64,000 nucleotides of DNA from Methylophilus medardensis (GTDB taxonomy: Bacteria > Pseudomonadota > Gammaproteobacteria > Burkholderiales > Methylophilaceae), in assembly GCF_006363915.1 (NCBI RefSeq), contig NZ_CP040946.1, one strand, 5' to 3'. The notes beneath the pieces are model-generated. The model searched no databases. It saw nothing but the letters and a program-made list of their open reading frames with translations, and was not told the DNA's origin. Positions 16,945 through 25,416 of this stretch are shown here, one piece after another; positions within the stretch are counted from its first letter, which is position 1, and every line of letters begins with the position of its first letter. Both the position numbers and the translations under genes were made by a program.

Positions 16945-18372
16945 ATGGGTAAAGTCACTGGTTTCATGGAATTTGAACGTCTGGCAGAAGAATATCTACC
17001 AGTTAATGAACGTGTCAAAAACTACAAAGAGTTCGTGCTGCATTTAACAGACGACCAAGCAAAACAGCAAGGCGCACGCTGCATGGATTGCGGCATTCCC
17101 TTCTGTACGACAGGCTGTCCAGTCAACAACATCATTCCAGACTGGAATGACTTGGTCTACCAGCAAGATTGGCGCAGCGCAATCGATGTGCTGCACTCAA
17201 CCAACAACTTCCCTGACTTTACTGGACGCATTTGTCCGGCCCCTTGTGAAGCTGCCTGTACCTTAAACATCAATAACGATGCGGTCGGCATTAAGTCGAT
17301 TGAGCATGCAATTATTGATAAAGCTTGGGAAAACGGCTGGGTGACGCCGCAAATCAATCCGAACAAAACCGGCAAGACAATCGCCGTAGTGGGTTCAGGC
17401 CCCGCCGGCCTCGCTGCAGCCCAGCAGTTGGCGCGTGCAGGCCACGCAGTCACCGTGCTCGAGAAAAATGACCGAATCGGTGGTTTGTTACGTTACGGTA
17501 TCCCCGACTTCAAGTTAGATAAATCAGGGATCGACCGCCGCATCGCACAAATGGAAGCCGAAGGCGTCACATTTAAAGTGAATCAGCATGTTGGCGAAAA
17601 TGTCAGTGCTGCAGATCTTGAGCGTGATTTTGATGCGGTGATCTTAGCCGGGGGTGCAGAGTATCCGCGCGATCTGCCAGTACCTGGCCGCGAATTAGAA
17701 GGTGTCCATTTCGCCATGGATTTCCTCACACCCAATAACAAAATGGTGGCGGGCGACGTAGTCCCAAACCAAATCAAAGCGACCGGCAAACATGTCGTGG
17801 TGATTGGCGGCGGTGACACGGGCTCTGACTGTGTGGGCACCTCAAACCGCCATGGTGCAGCCAGCGTGACGCAGTTTGAACTGATGCCGCAACCGCCAGA
17901 AAAAGAGAACAAAGCACTGGTATGGCCAAACTGGCCACTAAAAATGCGCACTTCCAGCTCCCACGAAGAAGGTGCGGAGCGTGACTGGTCAATCACCACC
18001 ACTGCATTGCTCGGTGAGAACGGTAAACTGACGGCACTCAAAGGCGCACGCGTCGAGTGGAAAGATGGCAAAATGATCGAAGTGCCAGGTACGGAGTTCA
18101 CCATTAAAGCAGACCTGGTATTTTTGGCCATGGGCTTTGTCTCGCCAGTCCAAAAAGTGTTAGATGCGTTCGGCGTTGAAAAAGATAACCGTGGCAATGC
18201 GAAAGCCACCACCGATGGTGAAGGCTGTTACAAAACCAATAAAGCCAAAGTATTTGCGGCCGGGGATATGCGTCGCGGCCAATCCTTGGTAGTCTGGGCT
18301 ATCCGAGAGGGTCGTCAATGTGCACGTGAAGTTGATGCCTTCTTGATGGGAAGCTCAAGCCTGCCCCGTTAA
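16945..18372 (+). CDS. gltD: glutamate synthase (NADPH) small subunit GltD
   Basis: Small subunit of GOGAT; it oxidises NADPH and passes electrons through FAD and 4Fe-4S clusters to GltB. The N-terminal cysteine-rich region (CMDCGIPFCTTGCP, CPAPCEAAC) binds the clusters. The FAD-binding Rossmann motif is GSGPAGLAAAQQ (about 151-162) and the NADPH one is VIGGGDTGSDC. At 475 residues it is full length. AAGGAAGAG precedes the ATG at a rather long distance. It lies 86 bases after gltB with a hairpin between them. Confidence 0.97.
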   Translation: MGKVTGFMEFERLAEEYLPVNERVKNYKEFVLHLTDDQAKQQGARCMDCGIPFCTTGCPVNNIIPDWNDLVYQQDWRSAIDVLHSTNNFPDFTGRICPAPCEAACTLNINNDAVGIKSIEHAIIDKAWENGWVTPQINPNKTGKTIAVVGSGPAGLAAAQQLARAGHAVTVLEKNDRIGGLLRYGIPDFKLDKSGIDRRIAQMEAEGVTFKVNQHVGENVSAADLERDFDAVILAGGAEYPRDLPVPGRELEGVHFAMDFLTPNNKMVAGDVVPNQIKATGKHVVVIGGGDTGSDCVGTSNRHGAASVTQFELMPQPPEKENKALVWPNWPLKMRTSSSHEEGAERDWSITTTALLGENGKLTALKGARVEWKDGKMIEVPGTEFTIKADLVFLAMGFVSPVQKVLDAFGVEKDNRGNAKATTDGEGCYKTNKAKVFAAGDMRRGQSLVVWAIREGRQCAREVDAFLMGSSSLPR

Positions 18373-18395
18373 TTTAGACAGCGCATTCATCTTAA

Positions 18396-18427
18396 AACGC
18401 CGATGCCACCCATCGGCGTTTTTGTTT
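18396..18427 (+). terminator. intrinsic terminator of gltBD
   Basis: AACGCCGATG (18396-18405) and CATCGGCGTT (18411-18420) form a perfect 10-bp stem followed by TTTGTTTG. It starts 23 bases after the gltD stop. Confidence 0.85.
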
Positions 18428-18540
18428 GTTTTAATCGCAAAAAAACATGATTCTTTCAAGTGAAAAGAGAGTGTGGCCTTTATAATCATGCTTTTACATA
18501 TTATTGACCTGCGCATCCCTGATCAGGCAATCCCACGCAC

Positions 18541-19605
18541 ATGACCTCACTGCAAAACGATACCTTTCTACGCGCGCTCATGCGCCAACCTACTGAATAC
18601 ACACCAGTCTGGATGATGCGCCAAGCTGGACGCTATTTGCCAGAATACCGTGAGAGCCGCAAAACCGCCGGCAGCTTTATGCAGCTATGCCAAAGCCCGA
18701 CGTTTGCCACCGAAGTCACACTACAGCCGTTGGACCGTTACCCGCAACTGGATGCTGCTATCCTGTTTAGTGACATCCTGACCGTTCCTGACGCGATGGG
18801 CTTGGGCTTATATTTTGAAGAGGGCGAAGGGCCTAAATTTGAGCGCACCTTGCAAGCGGAGGCGGATATTCTCAAACTTGAAGTGCCTGATATGGCCAAA
18901 TTGCAATATGTGTTTGACGCGGTCAGCAGCATTCGCAAGGCCTTAAATGGTCGCGTACCTTTAATTGGTTTTTCTGGCAGCCCATGGACGCTAGCTACCT
19001 ATATGGTGGAAGGCAAAGGCGGTACTGACTTTCTTAACACGAAGAAAATGGGCTATGCGAGACCAGACCTGTTGCATCGTATCTTAGACATCACTGCTCA
19101 AACCGTTATTCAGTATCTCAATGCCCAAATCGCTGCGGGCGCGCAAGCAGTGATGATTTTTGACTCATGGGGCGGCGCATTGTCTCATGATGCGTATATT
19201 GAATTTTCACTCAACTACATGCAAAAAATCGTGGCAGGTTTGACCAAAACAGCAGAGGGTAACACCGTGCCGAGCATCGTGTTCACTAAAGGCGGTGGCT
19301 TGTGGCTGGAACAGCAAGCCGCGATTGGGGCAGATGCCTTAGGCCTAGACTGGACCGTCAATCTGACACAAGCACGCCAGCGCGTGGGTGACCAAGTGGC
19401 GTTGCAAGGCAATATGGACCCAGCCATTTTGCTCAGCGCACCCGCGGCGATTGAAAAAGAAGTTGCTCGTATATTGGCTAGCTACGGCCACGGACACGGT
19501 CATGTATTTAATCTAGGCCATGGTATTACGCAGTGGACACCGCCCGAACATGCAGCGTGTATGCTTGAAACGATACGTGCGCTTAGCCCACAGTATCACC
19601 TTTAA
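18541..19605 (+). CDS. hemE: uroporphyrinogen decarboxylase HemE
   Basis: Decarboxylates the four acetate side chains of uroporphyrinogen III to give coproporphyrinogen III in haem synthesis. The 354-residue protein carries the N-terminal signature PVWMMRQAGRYLPEYR, the catalytic Asp in FSDILTVPDAMG and GFSGSPWTLATYM. It has its own transcription unit, with the gltBD terminator upstream and a symmetrical terminator downstream. Confidence 0.97.
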   Translation: MTSLQNDTFLRALMRQPTEYTPVWMMRQAGRYLPEYRESRKTAGSFMQLCQSPTFATEVTLQPLDRYPQLDAAILFSDILTVPDAMGLGLYFEEGEGPKFERTLQAEADILKLEVPDMAKLQYVFDAVSSIRKALNGRVPLIGFSGSPWTLATYMVEGKGGTDFLNTKKMGYARPDLLHRILDITAQTVIQYLNAQIAAGAQAVMIFDSWGGALSHDAYIEFSLNYMQKIVAGLTKTAEGNTVPSIVFTKGGGLWLEQQAAIGADALGLDWTVNLTQARQRVGDQVALQGNMDPAILLSAPAAIEKEVARILASYGHGHGHVFNLGHGITQWTPPEHAACMLETIRALSPQYHL

Positions 19606-19720
19606 TGGAAGTGTTCGGTAAGATGAGATTGCAGTGACTCAAGCATCACAAATCAATCGCAATCATTGGTATGGCAATCATCTTAATAAAATACAGATCC
19701 TCGCTTATTGCTAGCGATAC

Positions 19721-19749
19721 AAAAAAAGCCTGCGATGCAGGCTTTTTTT
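19721..19749. terminator. bidirectional terminator between hemE and cytochrome b561
   Basis: AGCCTGC and GCAGGCT form a stem around a GAT loop, flanked by A7 on the left and T7 on the right. It serves convergent hemE (plus) and the cytochrome b561 gene (minus). Confidence 0.85.
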
Positions 19750-19763
19750 ATGGCGTAGCGCGC

Positions 19764-20360
19764 TTACTTGAGCGACATGCGGGACAGGGTTTCATCCTTA
19801 TCGATGAATCGATGCTTGATTGCGCCGAGCACATGCACGATAAACACCGCCAACAAAATATTGGCAAATAACTCATGTGACTCTTTAAACACATCACGCA
19901 GGTCTGCGTTATCCAACCCAGCAAACACTTCTAACCCAAACCACTTTAAACCAAACTTGCTGTAAAGCGTCATGAGCACACCACTGACCGGCATCGCCAC
20001 CATCAGCAGATATAACAAATGATGCGCACCCGTTGCTACTTTACGCTCTAGGGCTGAATAGCTGGCCAACAGGGCAGGAGGCGTATGGCTAATGCGCCAA
20101 TAAACCCGGAATAAGATCAACCATAACAAGCTAAAGCCGAGCGATTTATGCAGATTAAAATAAAGGGTTCTGGCGCTAGACGGTTCGTCCATCTGCCAGG
20201 TATAAAGACCCAGATCAAATAAATCGAAAGCCGTTTGCTTCGGACCATCTTTAGGCAGTTCGCCCATGTACCAGCCCAATGCAAACATGGCGATGATTGC
20301 GAATGCAATCAGCCAATGCAAAATGATGGCCACCTTGGTGTAACGCTGTGTTGAACTCAT
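19764..20360 (-). CDS. cytochrome b561 family protein
   Basis: Inner-membrane dihaem b-type cytochrome of 198 residues with four hydrophobic helices. Candidate haem ligands are the His in ILHWLIAF, the His in NLHKSLGF, those in TGAHHLLYLL and one in FIVHVLGAIKH. Bacterial members move electrons between quinols and periplasmic acceptors; some act as superoxide:ubiquinone oxidoreductases. The partner cannot be named from context. TAAGGAG precedes the ATG. It is divergent from the metallo-beta-lactamase-fold gene. Confidence 0.88.
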   Translation of the reverse strand: MSSTQRYTKVAIILHWLIAFAIIAMFALGWYMGELPKDGPKQTAFDLFDLGLYTWQMDEPSSARTLYFNLHKSLGFSLLWLILFRVYWRISHTPPALLASYSALERKVATGAHHLLYLLMVAMPVSGVLMTLYSKFGLKWFGLEVFAGLDNADLRDVFKESHELFANILLAVFIVHVLGAIKHRFIDKDETLSRMSLK

Positions 20361-20459
20361 TAAATCTCCTTAATCCCTTGGTTTGCTTGTGACAGTCGTC
20401 ACTATCTCTCCCTGCATGAATTGATTATGATGCAGGGAATCATTCATGGGTGAGCCGTC

Positions 20460-21389
20460 ATGTTATCAAAAATCAACTGCTTTTGCGTGAGTCTTGTGGG
20501 GGTATTGCTCAGCTTAGGTGGTCAGGCATGGGCTGACGACTTTGAGCTCAAGCAAATCGCAGACGGCGTGTATGTGCATCACGGTAAACATTTGGATATT
20601 GACGATGGCTATCAGGGCGATATTTGCAATCTCGGCGTGGTCATTGGCCGCGACGCGATTGCGGTGATTGACACTGGCGGAAGCAAACATACTGGTGAGC
20701 AGTTGTTACAGGCCATCAAAGCGATCAGCCCACTGCCAGTGCACTATGTCATTAACACGCATGTGCACCCTGATCATACCTACGGCAATGCGGCTTTTCA
20801 AAATGGCAGCACGCATTTTGTGGGCCATGAAAAACTGGCCAACACCATGCTGTTACGCAAAGAGCAATATGAAAAACTCAATACCCGCTTGCTAGGTGAG
20901 GCCGGCAAAGTCAGCAGCACCGTCACCCCTGACACCCCCGTGCATGCGCAGATCACACTCGATCTGGGGAATCGCATTTTGCAATTGCAAGCGCAAACCG
21001 TGGCGCATACACACACGGACCTCACGGTGCTGGACACTCAAACAAATACCTTATTTGCGGGGGATTTGCTATTCGCGCAACGCACGCCGGTTGTAGAGGG
21101 CGACATTAAAGGTCTGATTGCCGTGTTGGAGCACATGAATCAAACGACATATACGCGCATTGTGCCCGGACATGGCTTAGAAAGCACAGACCAAAAAGCC
21201 ATCATCGGCAACGCACTCAGGTACTTAAATGCGTTGTTAGCGGATGTGCGCTATAGCCTTAAAAAGGGCATCAGCATGGAACAAACCATGGATAGCGCTG
21301 CTGCCGCTGAACGCGATCAATGGCAACTGTTTGACATCGCCAATCGACGCAATGTGAATGTGATTTATCCACAACTGGAGTGGGAATAA
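20460..21389 (+). CDS. secreted metallo-beta-lactamase-fold hydrolase, possibly quinoprotein relay type
   Basis: Exported zinc hydrolase of 309 residues. The signal peptide (1-25) ends AWA. The metal-binding HVHPDH is at 101-106, with further ligands in AHTHTD, the Asp of FAGDLLF and the His of PGHG. Periplasmic proteins of this shape are often found with PQQ enzymes or SoxH-like functions in methylotrophs (quinoprotein relay metallohydrolases), which fits the presumed host, but no quinoprotein gene is adjacent. Substrate unknown. GGGTGAG lies 6 bases before the ATG. It converges on the SDR gene with a 12-base gap. Confidence 0.8.
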   Translation: MLSKINCFCVSLVGVLLSLGGQAWADDFELKQIADGVYVHHGKHLDIDDGYQGDICNLGVVIGRDAIAVIDTGGSKHTGEQLLQAIKAISPLPVHYVINTHVHPDHTYGNAAFQNGSTHFVGHEKLANTMLLRKEQYEKLNTRLLGEAGKVSSTVTPDTPVHAQITLDLGNRILQLQAQTVAHTHTDLTVLDTQTNTLFAGDLLFAQRTPVVEGDIKGLIAVLEHMNQTTYTRIVPGHGLESTDQKAIIGNALRYLNALLADVRYSLKKGISMEQTMDSAAAAERDQWQLFDIANRRNVNVIYPQLEWE

Positions 21390-21401
21390 GCGCACCCGCC
21401 G

Positions 21402-22193
21402 CTACAAAAACTTTTTCGCCAGACGCGTTTGTTGTTTTAAACCGATATTCACCAGCCGTGGCGCCAAGCCGTTTAACCAAGCGAAAAAACTTTGTGGCTG
21501 ACCGATAAAAACTTCCTGCTGGTTGTTGATCAAGGCCTGCAATATTTTATCTGTCACGACTTGCGGACTATCGACGGCTTGACCGGCGGCTTGCCACATT
21601 GCATTGGTCCGATCATCGTTCATTGGCGTCGCAATGGCTCTTGGTGCAATATAGGTGACCCCAATATTGCTATCGATCAACTCACGACGCAAGGCTTGGC
21701 TAAAGCCATGTACGGCAAATTTACTGGCACAATAGGTTGCAAAGTGCGGAAAACCCAATGAGCCAAAAATAGAGCCAACAAACGCTAGATGCCCATGGCC
21801 GCGCTGCAAAAAGTACGCCACAAATTCGCGGCTTAACACCAAGGTCGCCGTGACATTGGTATGCACAATGTTATCGATGCTGGCTTCGGTTTGATGGGCA
21901 AATTCTGTAAATTCAATCATGCCCGCATTGTTAATTAACAAATCAACATGCCCCATCTCGCGCAAGCTCTGTTTAAGCACCTGTGCGGCCATATTGGTCT
22001 GTGCCAGATCCGTAACAATGATATGCGACTGACCACCGTTAGCGGCAATCCTTTTCTGCAAGGCGTGCAACTTGACTGGATCGCGGCCGACCAAGCCGAC
22101 GACAGCCCCTTTCGCCGCCAAGGCGAGTGCCAAGGTGGACCCTAAGCCGCCCGTTGCACCCGTCAGCACCACATGTAAATGATTCAGTTCCAT
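21402..22193 (-). CDS. short-chain dehydrogenase/reductase, last gene of the hemolysin-family operon
   Basis: Classical SDR of 263 residues. The NAD(P)-binding TGATGGLG is at 11-18 and the NNAG at 88-91. The catalytic Ser141, Tyr154 and Lys158 (YCASK) are present. A hydrophobic C-terminal tail (about 225-263) may associate with membrane. It starts 3 bases after the diiron oxidase stop, so the two are co-translated. In this operon it could reduce or oxidise an acyl-derived carbonyl or alcohol; that role is inferred from position only. Confidence 0.88.
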   Translation of the reverse strand: MELNHLHVVLTGATGGLGSTLALALAAKGAVVGLVGRDPVKLHALQKRIAANGGQSHIIVTDLAQTNMAAQVLKQSLREMGHVDLLINNAGMIEFTEFAHQTEASIDNIVHTNVTATLVLSREFVAYFLQRGHGHLAFVGSIFGSLGFPHFATYCASKFAVHGFSQALRRELIDSNIGVTYIAPRAIATPMNDDRTNAMWQAAGQAVDSPQVVTDKILQALINNQQEVFIGQPQSFFAWLNGLAPRLVNIGLKQQTRLAKKFL

Positions 22194-22196
22194 GGC

Positions 22197-22901
22197 TTAC
22201 TCCTCGACAACCGCGACTGGCGTGTTGCTTGATGTCGCCAGTGCTGCGACGTATTTGAAAATATCCCCATACAAACGATAAAAACGTTTTGCCGCATGGA
22301 TAATCATTTGTTGATCTGACGGTTTAGTCACCTGATTCATGAGGCCTTCATAAAACGTCACATGACTGAGATCGAGCGAACCATGCGAGAACAAATAGCT
22401 AAAGGCTTTTTTTGGCAAGTTAAGTGATTGCATGATTTTTTGGCCGGCTTGAGTCGCGACGGCCGTGCTCGTGCCTTCAAGTACCAGCACCATGCCAAAA
22501 AATCCTAACGGGTTGACCCGATGGATCATGTCATAAGCATACGCCACCATCACTTCGGTTTCATGACAGGCCGCATGGGCCAGCGTGGCGCTCTGACGCA
22601 CAGCCTCTTTATCGCCCCCGCAAGCCGCAATGTCGTTGAGTACCCACTCCTGATGCCCCATCTCTTCTTCGATATATTCGCCGATGGCGGTACGTAACCA
22701 CTCATACTCGCCAGACAACCGACCACCACAGGCCATCAACAACGGCGTGGTATGCTTAACGTGATGGTATGCTTGCGTCAAAAAAGCACGATAGGTATCG
22801 AGTGTGATGTTGCCCTGCGCGCCTTGTACGATCAGAGGTAAGGCCATTAACGCATTGCGCTCCTGTTCAGTGGCGCGCAGTAATTGCTGGTAAAAAGTCA
22901 T
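22197..22901 (-). CDS. heme-oxygenase-like diiron oxidase (iron-containing redox enzyme family)
   Basis: All-helical protein of 234 residues in the TenA/heme-oxygenase-like superfamily. The ligand set of the diiron oxidase branch is complete: Glu80-x2-His83 (EEMGH), Glu142 (LEG) and His173-x3-Asp177-x2-His180 (HGSLDLSH). As I recall, this spacing matches the fatty-acid decarboxylase UndA. Members oxidise fatty acids, amino acids or amines with O2. The start overlaps the ligase stop by 4 bases (ATGA). Next to an acyl ligase it is likely to act on an acyl chain or acyl conjugate; substrate unknown. It is not TenA: thiamine genes lie elsewhere and the metal ligands are present. Confidence 0.85.
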   Translation of the reverse strand: MTFYQQLLRATEQERNALMALPLIVQGAQGNITLDTYRAFLTQAYHHVKHTTPLLMACGGRLSGEYEWLRTAIGEYIEEEMGHQEWVLNDIAACGGDKEAVRQSATLAHAACHETEVMVAYAYDMIHRVNPLGFFGMVLVLEGTSTAVATQAGQKIMQSLNLPKKAFSYLFSHGSLDLSHVTFYEGLMNQVTKPSDQQMIIHAAKRFYRLYGDIFKYVAALATSSNTPVAVVEE

Positions 22902-24391
22902 GATATTCCTTCATAGATCGCGTGGATTTCTGAAGCATAGGCCTCAGCAATCACTTCGCGTTTTAAGCGGCCATTGGCCGTAAGTTGTCCGTTATGCGGG
23001 CTAAATGGCTGCTGGGTAAACACCACGTCCCCCACTTGTGCGTAATCCGGCAGATGCAAATTGACTTTTGCAATGGCTTGAGCCACTTGCTCAACACTGA
23101 CCTGCGGCTGCGGCACCACAATCGCCACATTAAACGGCCGCGCTTCTCCAAACACACAGGCTTGGGATAACCCGGCCTCGTGTACCAAGGTACTCTCTAC
23201 CCACTCCGGGGATACATTGCGCCCAAATGAGGTGATAAACATATTTTTTTTGCGCCCTGAAAGGTACCAATCCCCGTCTGCATCCTGATAAGCCAAATCG
23301 CCAGTGGCTAGAAAGCCTTGTGCATCTAGCACAGGTGCTGCAATGTCCGCGGCACCCTGCGTGTAACCTTCGTACAGCGCGCCTTTGACCCAAAGCTCAC
23401 CGGTATGGTCTACCCGCAACTGCACATGCGGCAAAGGTTTGCCTATGCTACCCGGTTTGTGAGATTGTGGCGTGTTCAAGGTAACCACCGACGCGCACTC
23501 AGACAAGCCGTAACCTTCATACACGGGCAAACCCAACGCATGTGCTTGTGTGATTAACCCAGGACTCACTTTGGCACCCCCCACCGCGACGAAGCGCAAA
23601 TGCGGCAGTGCTCCCTGCCCGGCATCGAGACAAGCCACCAGCGCACGCAATAACTCAGGAATCAAAATGGCGGTGGTCGCCTCACTGCTTTGTAAGCCCT
23701 GATAGAGTCGCTGGATATCAAATTGGCTGCCGCTAAAGCCCACCATTTGGCTCGGGTAGACCACGACAGTTGCGCCAGAAATCAGACTTGCGTAAACACC
23801 CGCCACGTTTTCGAGCAACGTGGCCAGAGGCAAAACACAAAAATGTCGGTCAGCATCGTTGGGCACAATCCATGTTGCAATGGAGTTTGCGACTTGCCAC
23901 ATGGCATGTGTGGTCAAGCAAACACCTTTGGGGGCGCCAGTGGTGCCTGAGGTATAGGTAATTTTCTGCACATCGGTGGCGCGATGATGCGAATTCAACT
24001 GTATCAGCTGGATAGTTTGGCCAGCAACTTGCCAGGATGCCAACTGCACACTGTCGGCATACCATTGCTGCCAGTATTCTGGCGCCTCCGTGAGCACAAA
24101 ACTCACCCCGGCATCGGCGATCGCATGTTGCTTTTGGCTGGCCGAAAAGAAGGCCGGTACAGGCACATTAGTCCAGCCAGCAGACAGCAGCGCTAAATCC
24201 AGCACCACCCAAGCAGGACCATTATCTAGGGCTAACGCCACCGTGGCCTGGGGGGTCAACGCGACTAAATCTGCCGACAGTCGATCAATCTCCGCCACCA
24301 GTGCATGGTAGCTCAATTGGGCATCAGTCCCTTCAAGTGCGGGCTTGGCGGGGGTTTGCGCCGCGTGCGTCCGTATCGCTTGCAGTATCAT
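22898..24391 (-). CDS. AMP-dependent acyl-CoA synthetase/ligase
   Basis: Adenylate-forming enzyme of 497 residues that would activate a carboxylic acid as acyl-AMP and probably acyl-CoA. Visible motifs are TSGTTGAPKG (147-156), YEGYGLSE (291-298), TGDLAYQD (363-370) and Lys478 in NGRLKRE, the catalytic lysine of the C-terminal domain. No carrier-protein domain is fused and none lies nearby, so CoA is the likely acceptor. AAGG lies about 11 bases before the ATG. It is second in the operon, 16 bases after the hemolysin-family gene. Confidence 0.9.
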   Translation of the reverse strand: MILQAIRTHAAQTPAKPALEGTDAQLSYHALVAEIDRLSADLVALTPQATVALALDNGPAWVVLDLALLSAGWTNVPVPAFFSASQKQHAIADAGVSFVLTEAPEYWQQWYADSVQLASWQVAGQTIQLIQLNSHHRATDVQKITYTSGTTGAPKGVCLTTHAMWQVANSIATWIVPNDADRHFCVLPLATLLENVAGVYASLISGATVVVYPSQMVGFSGSQFDIQRLYQGLQSSEATTAILIPELLRALVACLDAGQGALPHLRFVAVGGAKVSPGLITQAHALGLPVYEGYGLSECASVVTLNTPQSHKPGSIGKPLPHVQLRVDHTGELWVKGALYEGYTQGAADIAAPVLDAQGFLATGDLAYQDADGDWYLSGRKKNMFITSFGRNVSPEWVESTLVHEAGLSQACVFGEARPFNVAIVVPQPQVSVEQVAQAIAKVNLHLPDYAQVGDVVFTQQPFSPHNGQLTANGRLKREVIAEAYASEIHAIYEGIS

Positions 24392-24407
24392 GTATGGCTG
24401 ACCTTAA

Positions 24408-25046
24408 TCAAGGGACTGCCACGCCACGAATAGCGACAATTTGCGGGGTATGCTTGTAATAACTCCCCCACTTCGCACGCTCTTCCATCGTTAATCGCTG
24501 CGCATCGGCGACGGCCAGCGGAAACAAATCGACACCACCTTTAATCAGCCCATTTTGCAAACTGTGATGCGCGGTCGCCACGCCCCAAGGCAAATTCATG
24601 CTCAAGCTATGCTGAATCACATGTGCAATCAGCACACCCGCATTCCGTGGATTAGCGACCGCCAGATTGCCAATGCAGGTAATTTCTTCACGCTTTATCT
24701 CTCTGTCGAGTTGGCGTGACATCAACTGCTCAATCGGCTCGTCTAGATATTGCTCAAGAAACAGAGGCTCTTGTGCCGCATTGCGCAGGCCAAACGCTGC
24801 CATTAACACACCGCTGGCATCCCGCAAGGCCACCAACTGCGGCATAAAGTGGTTCACTTCTGCGCCATACACTTGCTTGAAAATTGCGGCAATAAACGCC
24901 TCTACCTCTTGCCGGCAAGGCGCGCCCCGTTCCACCAGGTGACCAGTGATCTCGTTGACTTGATAACGCTTCGCCTGCGCAAAGGGTCTCAACTCATACG
25001 CAGAGGCGGCTTGATAAAACGGTGTATTGGATTCTGTATGCAACAT
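24408..25046 (-). CDS. thermostable-hemolysin family protein
   Basis: First gene of a four-gene operon. The sequence matches the thermostable hemolysin family: AAFGLRNAAQEPLFLEQYLDEP, then EEITCIGNLA and HHSLQNGLIKGGV. Despite the name, the pattern resembles GNAT/LuxI-type acyltransferase folds and there is no signal peptide, so a cytosolic acyl-transfer role is my inference. Longer in-frame starts exist at 25121, 25070 and 25067. The first lies upstream of a minus-strand sigma-54 promoter (25082-25097), and the other two sit at its expected start point. I therefore chose the ATG at 25046, giving 212 residues. No strong ribosome binding site marks any of them. Confidence 0.75.
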   Translation of the reverse strand: MLHTESNTPFYQAASAYELRPFAQAKRYQVNEITGHLVERGAPCRQEVEAFIAAIFKQVYGAEVNHFMPQLVALRDASGVLMAAFGLRNAAQEPLFLEQYLDEPIEQLMSRQLDREIKREEITCIGNLAVANPRNAGVLIAHVIQHSLSMNLPWGVATAHHSLQNGLIKGGVDLFPLAVADAQRLTMEERAKWGSYYKHTPQIVAIRGVAVP

Positions 25047-25081
25047 GCTAAGGCTTTCGACAACCATCATGGCATTTCTGT

Positions 25082-25097
25082 TGCAATCTGCATGCCA
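25082..25097 (-). promoter_or_regulatory. sigma-54 promoter driving the hemolysin-family operon
   Basis: The minus strand reads TGGCATGCAGATTGCA, matching the -24/-12 consensus TGGCACG-N4-TTGCW at all fixed positions but one, with GG and GC exactly 10 bases apart. The predicted start point is near 25071, giving a leader of about 25 bases to the ATG at 25046. Confidence 0.72.
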
Positions 25098-25152
25098 ATA
25101 TAAATTACATATATTAATCATACAGTTAGCACAATATCACGGCGCACTACTA

Positions 25153-25208
25153 TGCAAATATTGCAGAGTGGCTCAGCAACAAACGCGCGCAACACTGCAT
25201 TTTTTGCA
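25153..25208. promoter_or_regulatory. paired TGCA-N5-TGCA sites, probable activator-binding enhancer
   Basis: TGCAAATATTGCA (25153-25165) and TGCATTTTTTGCA (25196-25208) are two 13-bp inverted repeats of identical form, centre to centre 43 bp (about four helical turns). They lie 88 and 131 bases upstream of the predicted minus-strand start and 129 and 172 upstream of the plus-strand one. These are normal distances for sigma-54 enhancers. The response regulator at 31076-32434 is the obvious candidate to bind them. Confidence 0.6.
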
Positions 25209-25304
25209 GACATCTTATACAAATAGCTCAGGGTCAGACAGAAACTTTAAAAATTTTCCATTTAAATCAATTAATTAACTCAATTCCTTAGCCTTTATTG
25301 AATA

Positions 25305-25320
25305 TGGCACGACACTTGCA
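25305..25320 (+). promoter_or_regulatory. sigma-54 promoter driving PAP2-eptA
   Basis: TGGCACGACACTTGCA is an exact match to TGGCACG-N4-TTGCW, with GG and GC 10 bases apart. The predicted start is near 25331, giving a leader of about 86 bases to the PAP2 ATG. Confidence 0.85.
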
Positions 25321-25416
25321 TATTAGCTACGGATTTTAAATTGTGTAACTTTTAAGCATTGGCCCCGCCGAAAATCTCGTGCAGTGTCGTTTAAACAAAG
25401 TCATTAAAAACAAACC

